Of a stretch of 35,370 nucleotides of DNA, positions 6,750-17,802 are shown piece after piece (within the stretch, counting starts at the first letter, position 1; each line of letters starts with the position of its first letter). Made by a program: the position numbers and the translations under genes. Source of the DNA: JBHPGW01 sp042569785 (GTDB lineage: Bacteria; Planctomycetota; Phycisphaerae; Sedimentisphaerales; Anaerobacaceae); contig JBHPGW010000028.1 in assembly GCA_042569785.1 (NCBI GenBank), positions 1 to 35,370 of the forward strand. Direction: 5' to 3'. Under the pieces are notes generated by a model that was given only the letters and a program-made list of their open reading frames with translations, was not told where the DNA came from and did no database searches.

Positions 6750-8426
6750 ATGAGGGTTGATGATATGAAAAAATTAGTCATTGCATTAGCGGTATTGGTC
6801 TTTTTGGTTGTTCCGTGCCTTGGTGAAAATTCGCTGGTTGTTCTTGAAACGAATTACGGGGATATCGTGATCGAGCTGTTCGATGTTAACGCTCCGAATA
6901 CGGTGGATAACTTCCTTTGGTATGTGAACAGCGGTTTCTACGATGGTACAATATTTCATAGAGTGATACCTGATTTTATGATCCAAGCCGGCGGGCAGGA
7001 ACCGAATGGATTTCCGCGTGAGCCTAATGACCCAATCGATGGGGAAGCTGACAATGGCCTTGAGAATCTACGCGGGACTATTGCAATGGGACTTTCGGGA
7101 CAACCGACCGACCCTAATTCAGGAACGTCACATTTCTATATTAATATTGTACATAACTCACACTTAGATGGACTTCATACCGTTTTTGGTCATGTCATCA
7201 GTAATATGAATGTAGTTGACGCAATTTCTATTACTCCTACAACGAGTGATAAGCCGGATGATCCGGTTATTATTTATACGGCAACGCAGGTGTCGAGCTA
7301 TTGTCTGGAGGAAATAGACGGTGATCTTGACGGTGACTGTAAGGTTGATTTTAATGACTATGCAATATTGGCGGGAGACTGGCTGGAGAACGGGATCTAT
7401 GAGGAAGACAACTGGGGGGAAACGCTTGATATGCAGGCGGAGAACGATCATGATCTTTCGGGGCAGATATTTGTTTGGGAGGATCGGCGCAGCGGTAACG
7501 ATGGTATTTACATGTACGATCTGGTTAGTGATAGTGAGTACACTCTTATCGATAACACGTCTCTGCCTGAACGAGAGCCTGCGATAAGCGGTAATATTGT
7601 GGTTTGGCGTGATTATCGCAACTTTCTTAGCACTGGAACCGATATTTACGCGGCTGATATTAATGATCTGAACGTGCCTGATGAATTCGCGGTTTGTACT
7701 GCGGCGAATGGTCAGATGACTCCTGCGGTTGACGGTAATATTATTGTCTGGGACGACTACCGCGATGGCAAACATGATATTTACGGGTATGACATTTCGA
7801 CCGAGAACGAGTTTGAAGTAGTCGCTACGGCAGATGATCAGCAGGAACCTGCGGTGGCTGGTGGTGTCGTTGTGTGGCGCGATGACCGAAATGGGAACCT
7901 GGATATTTATGGGTATGATATTTCGAGGGATACGGAGTTTGTCATCTGTGCAGATATGGCGGATCAGTATGGGCCTATGATTTCCGGCGATATTGTTATC
8001 TGGGCGGACGAGCGAAATTTCAGGGTCGATCTATACGGGGCTGATATTTCGGATGTCAACGATATCAACGACTTTTTGATAGCTGAGAGTGTGCTAAATT
8101 ATGATATCAGCGGTGAAATGGTCGTCTGGGAAGCGGTTGATGGTGGTGAATCTGATATCTACGGGTATGATCTTTTGACAGAAGAAGAATTTGTCATTAG
8201 TGACGCTAATGGCGATCAGATCAAGCCAGTAATCAGTGGCAAGACGGTTGCGTGGCGTGATTTTCGCGATTTAGGTACGGCTAACGACCTTTACTGGCGT
8301 CAACTTTGCAATGTTCAGTTCGCCGGCGATCTCAATAACGACTGCAGCGTAGATTTTAAAGATTTGAAGATATTGGCGGATAGTTGGCTCGAATGCAACC
8401 TGTTTCCTGAGGAAGCCTGCTGGTAA
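6750..8426 (+). CDS. Secreted cyclophilin-type peptidyl-prolyl isomerase fused to a beta-propeller with two dockerin halves
   Basis: This is a 558-residue exported protein. A signal peptide starts at the second Met (MKKLVIALAVLVFLVVPCLG); the first Met at 6750 or the one at 6765 could be the start. Residues about 28-180 are a cyclophilin domain, with the active-site stretch FHRVIPDFMIQAGG and the HTVFGHV motif, expected to isomerise X-Pro bonds outside the cytoplasm. Residues about 190-212 form one dockerin-like half (GDLDGDCKVDFNDYAILAGDWL). Residues about 213-522 are repeats of the type 'W.D.R.G..DIYGYDI...E..V', a TolB-like propeller with about six repeats. Residues about 524-548 form the second half (GDLNNDCSVDFKDLKILADSWL). 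The gene has its own promoter. It may fold or anchor extracellular proteins; substrates are unknown. Confidence 0.85.
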   Translation: MRVDDMKKLVIALAVLVFLVVPCLGENSLVVLETNYGDIVIELFDVNAPNTVDNFLWYVNSGFYDGTIFHRVIPDFMIQAGGQEPNGFPREPNDPIDGEADNGLENLRGTIAMGLSGQPTDPNSGTSHFYINIVHNSHLDGLHTVFGHVISNMNVVDAISITPTTSDKPDDPVIIYTATQVSSYCLEEIDGDLDGDCKVDFNDYAILAGDWLENGIYEEDNWGETLDMQAENDHDLSGQIFVWEDRRSGNDGIYMYDLVSDSEYTLIDNTSLPEREPAISGNIVVWRDYRNFLSTGTDIYAADINDLNVPDEFAVCTAANGQMTPAVDGNIIVWDDYRDGKHDIYGYDISTENEFEVVATADDQQEPAVAGGVVVWRDDRNGNLDIYGYDISRDTEFVICADMADQYGPMISGDIVIWADERNFRVDLYGADISDVNDINDFLIAESVLNYDISGEMVVWEAVDGGESDIYGYDLLTEEEFVISDANGDQIKPVISGKTVAWRDFRDLGTANDLYWRQLCNVQFAGDLNNDCSVDFKDLKILADSWLECNLFPEEACW

Positions 8427-8526
8427 AACCTGTCCAGCGGCGTTAATTTAATATCTCTGGGTGCTCTGTTACACACTTAGGTGGTATTTTTCTGCGCGTT
8501 TTTTTACAATTCTTTTAACAAATCAC

Positions 8527-8554
8527 TTGTTTCCGTCAGAGAAAATGTTATAAT
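8527..8554 (+). promoter_or_regulatory. Sigma70-type promoter with consensus TATAAT
   Basis: TTGTTT (8527-8532) and TATAAT (8549-8554) are 16 bases apart. Transcription would start near 8562. It lies more than 300 bases before the next gene and so precedes the unexplained region 8562-8745. Confidence 0.5.
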
Positions 8555-8561
8555 CTCTGCG

Positions 8562-8745
8562 CTGTAGAAATCAGTGAAATGGGGATTTTTGGGGGCTATG
8601 CGAGAAATGGCCGGAACACTGGGGATACGAAAGCACGGTTCAGCCCCGATGATCATGGGCTGGGGGCATGTTCTAAACAGTGAAGCAACGGACTTATTTT
8701 GCGGCAGGACAACGACTAAGCCAAAAAAAAATTATTTTTTTTCAA
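8562..8745 (+). ncRNA. Candidate structured RNA or long leader, unidentified
   Basis: This stretch follows a consensus promoter, is clearly richer in G and C than its flanks and has no convincing open frame. It can form the stem CAGCCC/GGGCTG (about 8642-8663) and a helix GGC..GAAC/GTTC.GCC at about 8610-8648. It ends in an A9/T8 stretch (8723-8742) just before a second promoter. I could not match it to 6S, SRP, RNase P, tmRNA or any riboswitch consensus I know. It is listed as a candidate only. Confidence 0.25.
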
Positions 8746-8752
8746 AAAAGCC

Positions 8753-8780
8753 TTGACACTATGGTTAAGTGGTGTATAGT
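8753..8780 (+). promoter_or_regulatory. Strong sigma70-type promoter of the activase gene
   Basis: TTGACA (8753-8758) and TATAGT (8775-8780) are 16 bases apart. The leader would be about 77 bases, ending in the ribosome binding site AGGAG (8853-8857). Confidence 0.7.
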
Positions 8781-8864
8781 TAAGATATGAACTATATATA
8801 CAGGTACTGGTTTTGGATCGGTATCGCTTAATCGATAATGTTGTAATGGAACAGGAGCTTTTCT

Positions 8865-11800
8865 ATGAGAGTGAATATTGAGAATAGAATTAAAGAAAAT
8901 AGTCGGTTATCAAGTCAGGATAAAAACAATCGGCTGGAAAAGCTGCATAGTGAACAGGGTCTGTATGTAGGAATCGATATAGGTTCTACGAGCAGTGACT
9001 TGATCGTTGTCAATGATCGAGGCGAGACGGTTTTTTTCGATTACCAACGTACAGCCGGCTCGCCATTGGAAACGGTTCGCGTACAATTAGAGGAAATGCT
9101 CAAACATGTAAACCCAAGCCAGGTTACTCTTACGGCTGCTACCGGCTCGGCTGGACGGCTGGTGGCTAAGTTACTTGGGATATGTTTTGTTAATGAGGTT
9201 CCCGCCCAGGCTGCGGCGATACGTCGGCTGTATCCGGAAATGAAAGATGGTACGATAATCGAGATGGGGGGGCAGGACAGTAAATTAATATTCATTTCCA
9301 GCGGTGAAGGGTCGGGGCTGATCCGTGATTTCGCGATCAATACGGTTTGCGCGGCTGGGACTGGTTCGTTTCTCGATCAGCAGGCGACGCGATTGGGTGT
9401 GGATATCGAAAATGAATTCGGTGAGTTGGCGATCCAAAGTAAAAATGTTCCAAGGATAGCTGGTCGATGCTCGGTATTTGCTAAAAGCGATATGATCCAT
9501 CTTCAGCAGCAGGCTACGCCAAACTGTGATATTATAGCGGGGCTTTGCCTTGCCCTTGCGCGGAATCTGAAAAGCAATCTGGGATGCGGAAGGAAATTTG
9601 TTAAGCCGATGATATTTACAGGTGGAGTGGCTGCTAATATCGGGGTTGTCCGGGCGATGGAGAATGTTTTTGACCTGGAAGAGGGAGAGCTTATAGTTCC
9701 TGAGAGGCATTTTTTTACGGGAGCTCTTGGCGCTGTTCTGGTAGCTAAAGAGAGGGGCAATCCAAGTAATAACGGCAAAATAGACCTTAGTAAAATCGAT
9801 GGGTATCTGACTGAAAGGGGGACGGCTCTTCAGGCTGCTCCTCGACGTGAGGCGTTGAGTAATCCTACGTTTGCGTCGCCTTTGAGTCTTGTTCGTGACG
9901 ATCTGTTATGCAAAGCGGGTGAGCCAATAGAAGCGTATCTGGGAGTTGACGTCGGGTCGATAAGTACCAACGTAGCTGTTATCGATAAGGAGAATAATCT
10001 TCTTGCCAAGGCATATTTGATGACGGCGGGTCAGCCTTTGGAGGCTGTCAGGCAGGGGTTGGAGATGGTCGGGGAGAAGGTATGCGGTAAGGTGAATATC
10101 CTCGCGGCGGCAACTACGGGGTCGGGGAGGTATCTGACCGGTGACTTCATCGGTGCTGATGTGGTTATAAATGAAATCACGGCGCAGGCGGCAGGAGCGG
10201 CGATCGTTAATCCTGAAGTTGATACGATATTTGAGATTGGCGGTCAGGATAGTAAATATATTTCGCTGGAGAATGGGGTCGTCGTCGATTTTGAGATGAA
10301 TCATGCCTGCGCGGCTGGGACGGGGTCGTTTCTTGAAGAGCAGTCGCAGAGATTGGGGATAAATATTGAGGGTGAGTTTGCCGAACTTGCGTTTAAGAGT
10401 GACTCGCCAATAAAGCTGGGCGAGAGATGTACGGTGTTTATGGAGTCTGATCTGTTGAGCTATCAGCAGCAAGGGGCGAAGACGGCCGAGTTGGTATCGG
10501 GCTTGAGCTATTCGATCGTAAGTAATTATCTTAACCGGGTGGTTGGTCGGCGAAGAATAGGTGATAATATCTGTTTCCAGGGTGGGACGGCATTTAATAA
10601 GGCGGTTTGGGCTGCTTTTGAAAAGGTTACGGGTAAGCCGATAATGGTGCCTGACCATCATGAGGTTACTGGTGCTATAGGAGCAGCAGCAATTGCGGGC
10701 CGGCATGAAAAACAGGTTATGGCTAATGCACGGTGCGAGAGTAAATTCAGAGGCTTTGAGAACCTTGCGCATATTGATTATTCGGTCGAATCGTTCGCTT
10801 GTGAACACTGCTCGAATCACTGTGAGATCAAAAAAGTGCAGCTGAGCGGCTCTGAGCCTTTGTATTACGGGTCGCGGTGTGACAGGTATAATCTTAAGAA
10901 GGCAAAGGAACAGACGAAAGGGATTGGGGCTTTTGAGTATCGTCAGGAAAAACTTTTTGAATTTGCGGGGATGGAGAAAAGTAAGGATATGGATTCCCGC
11001 CTTCGCGGGAATGACAGTTTGGCTAAAGGCGGGAATGACAGTTTGGCTAAAGGCGGGAATGACAGAAAGAATAAAGGTGTGATCGGTATACCGTCGGCGT
11101 TGATCAACTGGCAACTGCTGCCTTTATTTAGCAGGTTCTTTAAGGGGTTGGGTTTTGAGGTTGTGCTGTCTGGAAAAACTAATAAAAGAATAATTCGTAT
11201 GGGAGTTGAATCTGTTACGGCTCAAATATGTTTTCCGGCGAAGGTTGCGTTTGGTCATGTCGAAGAGTTGATCGGAAAAAATGTCGATCATATTTTTTTG
11301 CCGAGCATCGTCTCAATGACGCAAAGTTTCCCTGAGAATAAACATAATCAGTTGTGTCCGTATGTTCAGTCATTGCCTTATCAGGTTAAAACGGCATTTG
11401 CGGATAGACTCGGCGAAACAAATCTGCTTATGCCTGTTATTCAGATGGGACAAGGGCGAAAACTTTTAGAGCAAAGCTTTGCGGGGATCGCGAAAGATTT
11501 ATTAAAAGGTAAAGCGAAAAAAACGGTTGTTCAAAAAGCTCTTGATGAGGGCCTAACGGCACAGCAGAATTTTGAAAAAGCATTGAAGGATAAAGGCGCT
11601 GAGATTCTTGAAACAAGAACAGCTGATCGGAAACTGTTCGTTCTTGTGAGCCGGCCCTACAATGGTTGTGACGATGGGTTGAATCTGCAACTACCGAAAA
11701 AGTTGGCAGAGCTTGGTGTTGATGTTATCCCGATGGATATGCTTGATCTTGGGGCCGCTGAGTTGGGGGATAAAGATCTTCATCGTGAAACTTACTGGAG

Positions 11801-13307
11801 TTATGGTCAGAAGATATTGAGGGCAGCGGAGATCATTAAAAAAGACGATTCGTTATTTGGGATATATCTTTCCAATTTCGCGTGCGGGCCTGACTCGTTT
11901 ATTCAGACATTTTTCAAAGATATAATGGGGCGTAAGCCCTGCCTGCAGTTGGAGCTTGATGAACATTCGGCTGACGCGGGGGTGATTACTCGGCTTGAAG
12001 CGTTTCTTGAAAGTTTGAAGCATTATCAACAGGGTAAGCAGAGGCAAGTGAAAAGACAAAATCGTGGACGTTATGACGGCGAGCGAATATTGTATGTGCC
12101 TTATATGAGCGACTGCTCTTATGGTATCGCAGCGGCTATCAGGGCTTATGGGCATAAGTGTGAGGCTATAGCTTTAGCTGATGAGGCGTCGCTATTGGAG
12201 GGCAGGCGGTATACAACAGGCAAAGAATGTTTGCCATGTGCGATTACAACGGGGGATATGCTGAAGATCGCAAAGGAGAAAGGTGCTGAAAATGTTGCAT
12301 TCTTCATGCCGAACTCCTGCGGTCCGTGCAGGTTTGGGATGTATAATAGTCTGCATCGGCTGATATTGCGGCAGGCTGGGATGGAAGGTGTGCCGATACT
12401 ATCACCGAATCAGGATGCGAATTTCTATAGGGAACTTATGGATAATGTTGACGAATCTTCGAGGTCAAGTTCGAGAGCGTTTATTAAACATATATGGGCC
12501 GCGGCGGTTGGGATCGATCTATTGGGTAAAGTGATACTTCGAGTGCGGCCGATTGCGGTTGAGGCAGAAAATGCGCAGCGTGTTTATGATCAGTCTCTTA
12601 ATCATTGGATAAAAGCGGTGGAGGATCGCAGTTCTCTGGGGCAGTTGCGAGAGCTGATGAGTAAATTCGCTGAGGATTTTGGGGCTGTGGAAGTTGATAA
12701 GACCTCGCAAAAAGCTCGGATAGGTGTAGTGGGAGAGATCTATGTTCGCAGCCATCAGTTCGCTAATAAAAATATAATCGCTCGGCTGGAACGGCTCGGA
12801 GCAGTTTGCGATCTGGCGCCCTTGGCAGAGTGGATCTATTATACGAATTTTTTGCGGAAAGAGAGCCTAAAACGAGCGGGCAAAAAGCAAGAGTTGTTGA
12901 AGTGCTGTGTATTGGACTATTTCCAGCACCGGATCGAAAAGATTCTTGCGGGGCCTTTAGAAAAGAAGTTTGCCGAACTTGCTGAAGAGCCTGTAGAAGA
13001 GACTATTAAATTCGCTAAGCCCTATATACATCATTCGTTTCAGGGTGAAGCGGTGCTTAGTGTTGGGAAAATGGTTGAGTATCATCATAAAAATATGGGC
13101 GGTGTGGTTAATGTTATGCCTTTTAGCTGTATGCCTTCGACGATAGTCAGTACGCAGACGATGCGGATAAGCGGTGACTGCGGCGATATGCCTATTTTGA
13201 ATTTGAGCTTTGACGGCCAGGATGACGCGACGTTGACGACTCGGCTTGAAGCATTTGTCGAGCAGGTTCGAGCAAGACAACTAACAGCTACTGTTCCAGT
13301 AGCTTAG
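8865..13307 (+). CDS. Fused acyl-CoA dehydratase activase / 2-hydroxyglutaryl-CoA dehydratase-like protein
   Basis: This 1480-residue protein has two BadF/BadG/BcrA/HgdC-type ATPase domains. The first spans about residues 33-300 (GIDIGSTSSD, and CAAGTGSF near 162); the second about 357-620 (GVDVGSISTN, and CAAGTGSF near 482). The Cys of each CAAGTGSF element is the family's iron-sulfur ligand. A Cys cluster (CEHCSNHC, about 647-655) follows, then a DUF2229-like region to about 970, and an HgdB-like region from about 1060 with KECLPCAITTG and NSCGPCRFG. In known systems such activases use ATP to inject an electron into a dehydratase or benzoyl-CoA reductase. Family members of this fused type have no settled substrate. 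The start has AGGAG 7 bases upstream. No partner gene adjoins it. Residues about 708-735 come from inserted repeat DNA. Confidence 0.85.
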   Translation: MRVNIENRIKENSRLSSQDKNNRLEKLHSEQGLYVGIDIGSTSSDLIVVNDRGETVFFDYQRTAGSPLETVRVQLEEMLKHVNPSQVTLTAATGSAGRLVAKLLGICFVNEVPAQAAAIRRLYPEMKDGTIIEMGGQDSKLIFISSGEGSGLIRDFAINTVCAAGTGSFLDQQATRLGVDIENEFGELAIQSKNVPRIAGRCSVFAKSDMIHLQQQATPNCDIIAGLCLALARNLKSNLGCGRKFVKPMIFTGGVAANIGVVRAMENVFDLEEGELIVPERHFFTGALGAVLVAKERGNPSNNGKIDLSKIDGYLTERGTALQAAPRREALSNPTFASPLSLVRDDLLCKAGEPIEAYLGVDVGSISTNVAVIDKENNLLAKAYLMTAGQPLEAVRQGLEMVGEKVCGKVNILAAATTGSGRYLTGDFIGADVVINEITAQAAGAAIVNPEVDTIFEIGGQDSKYISLENGVVVDFEMNHACAAGTGSFLEEQSQRLGINIEGEFAELAFKSDSPIKLGERCTVFMESDLLSYQQQGAKTAELVSGLSYSIVSNYLNRVVGRRRIGDNICFQGGTAFNKAVWAAFEKVTGKPIMVPDHHEVTGAIGAAAIAGRHEKQVMANARCESKFRGFENLAHIDYSVESFACEHCSNHCEIKKVQLSGSEPLYYGSRCDRYNLKKAKEQTKGIGAFEYRQEKLFEFAGMEKSKDMDSRLRGNDSLAKGGNDSLAKGGNDRKNKGVIGIPSALINWQLLPLFSRFFKGLGFEVVLSGKTNKRIIRMGVESVTAQICFPAKVAFGHVEELIGKNVDHIFLPSIVSMTQSFPENKHNQLCPYVQSLPYQVKTAFADRLGETNLLMPVIQMGQGRKLLEQSFAGIAKDLLKGKAKKTVVQKALDEGLTAQQNFEKALKDKGAEILETRTADRKLFVLVSRPYNGCDDGLNLQLPKKLAELGVDVIPMDMLDLGAAELGDKDLHRETYWSYGQKILRAAEIIKKDDSLFGIYLSNFACGPDSFIQTFFKDIMGRKPCLQLELDEHSADAGVITRLEAFLESLKHYQQGKQRQVKRQNRGRYDGERILYVPYMSDCSYGIAAAIRAYGHKCEAIALADEASLLEGRRYTTGKECLPCAITTGDMLKIAKEKGAENVAFFMPNSCGPCRFGMYNSLHRLILRQAGMEGVPILSPNQDANFYRELMDNVDESSRSSSRAFIKHIWAAAVGIDLLGKVILRVRPIAVEAENAQRVYDQSLNHWIKAVEDRSSLGQLRELMSKFAEDFGAVEVDKTSQKARIGVVGEIYVRSHQFANKNIIARLERLGAVCDLAPLAEWIYYTNFLRKESLKRAGKKQELLKCCVLDYFQHRIEKILAGPLEKKFAELAEEPVEETIKFAKPYIHHSFQGEAVLSVGKMVEYHHKNMGGVVNVMPFSCMPSTIVSTQTMRISGDCGDMPILNLSFDGQDDATLTTRLEAFVEQVRARQLTATVPVA
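10993..11065 (+). repeat. Interspersed palindromic repeat inserted in frame in the activase gene
   Basis: A perfect 8-bp stem (ATTCCCGC-CTTC-GCGGGAAT, 10993-11012) is followed by two exact 24-bp tandem units (11013-11036 and 11037-11060) and the start of a third (GACAG). The units encode NDSLAKGG twice. The hairpin plus GCGGGAATGAC is a well-known type of intergenic repeat whose translation reads DSRLRGND, so this looks like a mobile repeat that kept the frame open. Confidence 0.85.
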
Positions 13308-13626
13308 TGACATCACGATGTAAGGCAGGGGTATTTTGCTGCAAAATTCCCCAGATGGTTTCATTTTCCACAGTTGCATATCCGTACACTATTACATTGC
13401 GTAAATTAATAATCCGGCGAATACTTGTTATCGATTCAGAAAGTGTTGGCTCAATCTTCGAGGCCTGATTTAAAGCTTCGCCAACGATCATTAACTGTCT
13501 TTCAACAGCACTGCGTAATAACAAATCGCTGTCATAATCATCGATGGTCTTGCCAGCAGTAAACTGTAAAATCGCCTCACAAGCCTTCGAAACATCATAT
13601 AAATATTTTTTTGTCTCAGGCAGCAT
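13288..13626 (-). CDS. HepT-like (DUF86) toxin of a HepT/MntA toxin-antitoxin pair
   Basis: This 112-residue all-helical protein has the size and pattern of HepT/DUF86 RNases: an N-terminal YLYDVSKACEAIL helix, a central RSAVERQLMIVGEAL helix and the end motif RNVIVYGYATV. The characterised motif is R-X4-H-X-Y. Here Arg76 and Tyr83 are present but the His position is Tyr81 (codon TAC, one base from CAC), so the toxin may be altered or inactive. Its start overlaps the end of the mntA-like gene by 11 bases, the usual order of the type VII pair, in which MntA adds AMP to a Tyr of HepT. Its end overlaps the activase gene by 20 bases, tail to tail. Confidence 0.85.
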   Translation of the reverse strand: MLPETKKYLYDVSKACEAILQFTAGKTIDDYDSDLLLRSAVERQLMIVGEALNQASKIEPTLSESITSIRRIINLRNVIVYGYATVENETIWGILQQNTPALHRDVTKLLEQ

Positions 13627-13927
13627 ATATCCGGCATTTCCCCTTGTTAATGGATTCGCGTAAGTAAGGATTTGTTACAGCTTTTTGCTCAAGCAAATCG
13701 ATATTGCAGCTGAACATGTCCTGGAGTTTTTCGAGTAACTCGAAATAAGCCGTTGCATGTTCGGCAGGGTCCATTGGTAAGAATTGAACGAGGAAATCAA
13801 TGTCACTGTTGATGGGGTCGAAATTTTTTTCGGAAAATGCAGACCCAAACAATTCCAAGTCGCTAACCTTGTACTGCTTGCATAGCTCATTGATATCTTC
13901 AATATGTTTAGTGACAAGATCGATCAT
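13616..13927 (-). CDS. MntA-like minimal nucleotidyltransferase antitoxin
   Basis: This 103-residue protein carries the nucleotidyltransferase signature: Gly28-Ser29, then Asp42-x-Asp44 (LFGSAFSEK...NSDIDFLVQF), and a third acidic residue at Asp77 (NIDLLE). The spacing between GS and DxD is 12 residues, two more than the usual GSX10DXD. In the known HepT/MntA system this enzyme neutralises HepT by adding AMP groups. I chose the ATG at 13927, with AAGGAT upstream; a TTG at 13978 would add 17 residues. It overlaps the HepT gene by 11 bases, so the two should be co-translated. The pair is a typical mobile accessory module set beside an RNA operon. Confidence 0.85.
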   Translation of the reverse strand: MIDLVTKHIEDINELCKQYKVSDLELFGSAFSEKNFDPINSDIDFLVQFLPMDPAEHATAYFELLEKLQDMFSCNIDLLEQKAVTNPYLRESINKGKCRIYAA

Positions 13928-14010
13928 AATAGATTTATCCTTATTGTCTTTGGTCTTGAAGTCTATATCCAGATGCAATAGCTGTCAAATTAAAAATTTT
14001 GCGCAAAGGT

Positions 14011-14041
14011 AAAGGCCGGTTTCTTTTTGAAACCGGCCTTT
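14011..14041 (-). terminator. Terminator of the 23S-5S operon
   Basis: A perfect 13-bp stem (AAAGGCCGGTTTC with GAAACCGGCCTTT) with a 5-base loop lies 5 bases beyond the 3' end of 5S rRNA. It is symmetrical, so it may also stop transcription from the other strand. Confidence 0.8.
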
Positions 14042-14046
14042 ATAAT

Positions 14047-14155
14047 TGCTGGCAATCACCTACTCTCGCCCTTACGGACTACCATCGGCCGGACGGGCTT
14101 AGCTTCTGAGTTCGGAATGGGATCAGGCGTTTCCCCGTCAGTAAAGTCACCAGCA
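14047..14155 (-). rRNA. rrf: 5S ribosomal RNA
   Basis: The minus strand reads TGCTGGTGAC...CCCATTCCGAACTC...GTAGGTGATTGCCAGC, about 109 nt. The conserved CCGAACTC loop region and the closing stem TGCTGG/CCAGCA are visible. The ends are set by this stem and may be off by a few bases. It follows 23S on the same strand after about 120 bases. Confidence 0.95.
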
Positions 14156-14274
14156 AAATCGTTATCAGGCGTAAAGCCTGACTAAGTCATTATTAAGTTT
14201 TATGACAAGTTTAATGCGAGTGCGTGTATTATGAACACGAACGTTAGGTATCATATATATCAACCAAAGATAGA

Positions 14275-17220
<2,946 letters not shown>

Positions 17221-17355
17221 TCAATCTTTGATTGCTATAGTCATATAATGATCCTAAGTTTTGCGCTCATAAAATTGTAAAGAAGTTTTAATACGGAATG
17301 AAAAAAACTTCTCCACGCATCTCGCATATTAACTTGTCAAAGAACTCTTACAGCA

Positions 17356-17427
17356 GTTTTAAGTTTTTAATTTTGAGTTTTTAGTTTTTAATACTAACTT
17401 AAAACTCACCACTTAGAACTCAAAACT
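17356..17427. repeat. AT-rich inverted repeat between tRNA-Ala and 23S
   Basis: AGTTTTAAGTTTTTAATTTT with related TTTAGTTTTTAA segments faces AACTTAAAACTC and AACTCAAAACT in inverted order. It may fold in the pre-rRNA spacer. It resembles the AAAAGTTAAAAATCAAAA part of the interspersed repeat seen at 19731 and 22481. Confidence 0.45.
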
Positions 17428-17432
17428 ACCAT

Positions 17433-17505
17433 TGGAGACGATGGGACTCGAACCCACGACTTCCGGCTTGCAAAGCCGGCGCTCTCCCAGCTGAGCTACG
17501 TCCCC
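17433..17505 (-). tRNA. tRNA-Ala (anticodon TGC)
   Basis: The 73-nt cloverleaf has the acceptor stem GGGGACG/CGTCTCC, the D-arm AGCTCAGCTGGGAGAGC, the anticodon loop TTTGCAA (TGC) and the T-loop GGTTCGAGTCC. CCA is not encoded. It sits between tRNA-Ile and 23S, the usual spacer order. Confidence 0.95.
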
Positions 17506-17517
17506 AGACCAACCGCA

Positions 17518-17568
17518 TTTACGATTTTCAATTTACGATTTGCGATTTTTCAATCGTCAATCGTAAAT
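17518..17568. repeat. Inverted repeat between the two tRNA genes
   Basis: ATTTACGATT (17518-17527) is inverted as AATCGTAAAT (17559-17568), with a further ATTTACGATT and two CAATCGT units between. It could form a processing stem or be an interspersed repeat. Confidence 0.55.
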
Positions 17569-17587
17569 ATGCAATCAAAAATTACAA

Positions 17588-17661
<74 letters not shown>

Positions 17662-17745
17662 GTACAGCAATAAATATGCCTATCGGGCGTATGCCCTCAT
17701 TGGCTTTCGCAGTCGGTGAAACTTATATACTTAAAAAAGAGCAAC

Positions 17746-17776
17746 AAAAAAACCGCTGCTAAAAACTGCCAGCGGT
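17746..17776 (-). terminator. Rho-independent terminator upstream of tRNA-Ile
   Basis: On the minus strand, ACCGCTG - 11-base loop - CAGCGGT is followed by TTTTTTT. It lies between the aminotransferase gene and tRNA-Ile and would end transcripts from the promoter at 17903-17931, or read-through from the aminotransferase gene, unless antitermination operates. Confidence 0.7.
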
Positions 17777-17802
17777 CTGATCAAGACACTGTAATTAACA
17801 GC

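Noticed and set aside
8601..8650. Possible group II intron domain V (GATACGAAAG...CACGGTTC)
   Set aside because: The catalytic triad and the 34-nt stem arrangement are not met, and no intron-encoded protein or other domains are present.
8574..8756. A 60-codon frame starting at GTG in the gap before the activase gene
   Set aside because: There is no ribosome binding site, the composition is odd and it ends in an A/T tract; the segment looks more like structured non-coding sequence.
9906..11114. A 402-codon open frame on the minus strand
   Set aside because: It is antisense to the activase gene, has the composition of a shadow frame and contains the translated repeat (VIPAFSQTVIPAFSQT). The plus-strand protein has clear domains.
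17360..17570. Possible CRISPR-like repeats in the RNA operon spacers
   Set aside because: The repeats are inverted or irregular AT-rich tracts without regular spacers, and no cas gene is present.
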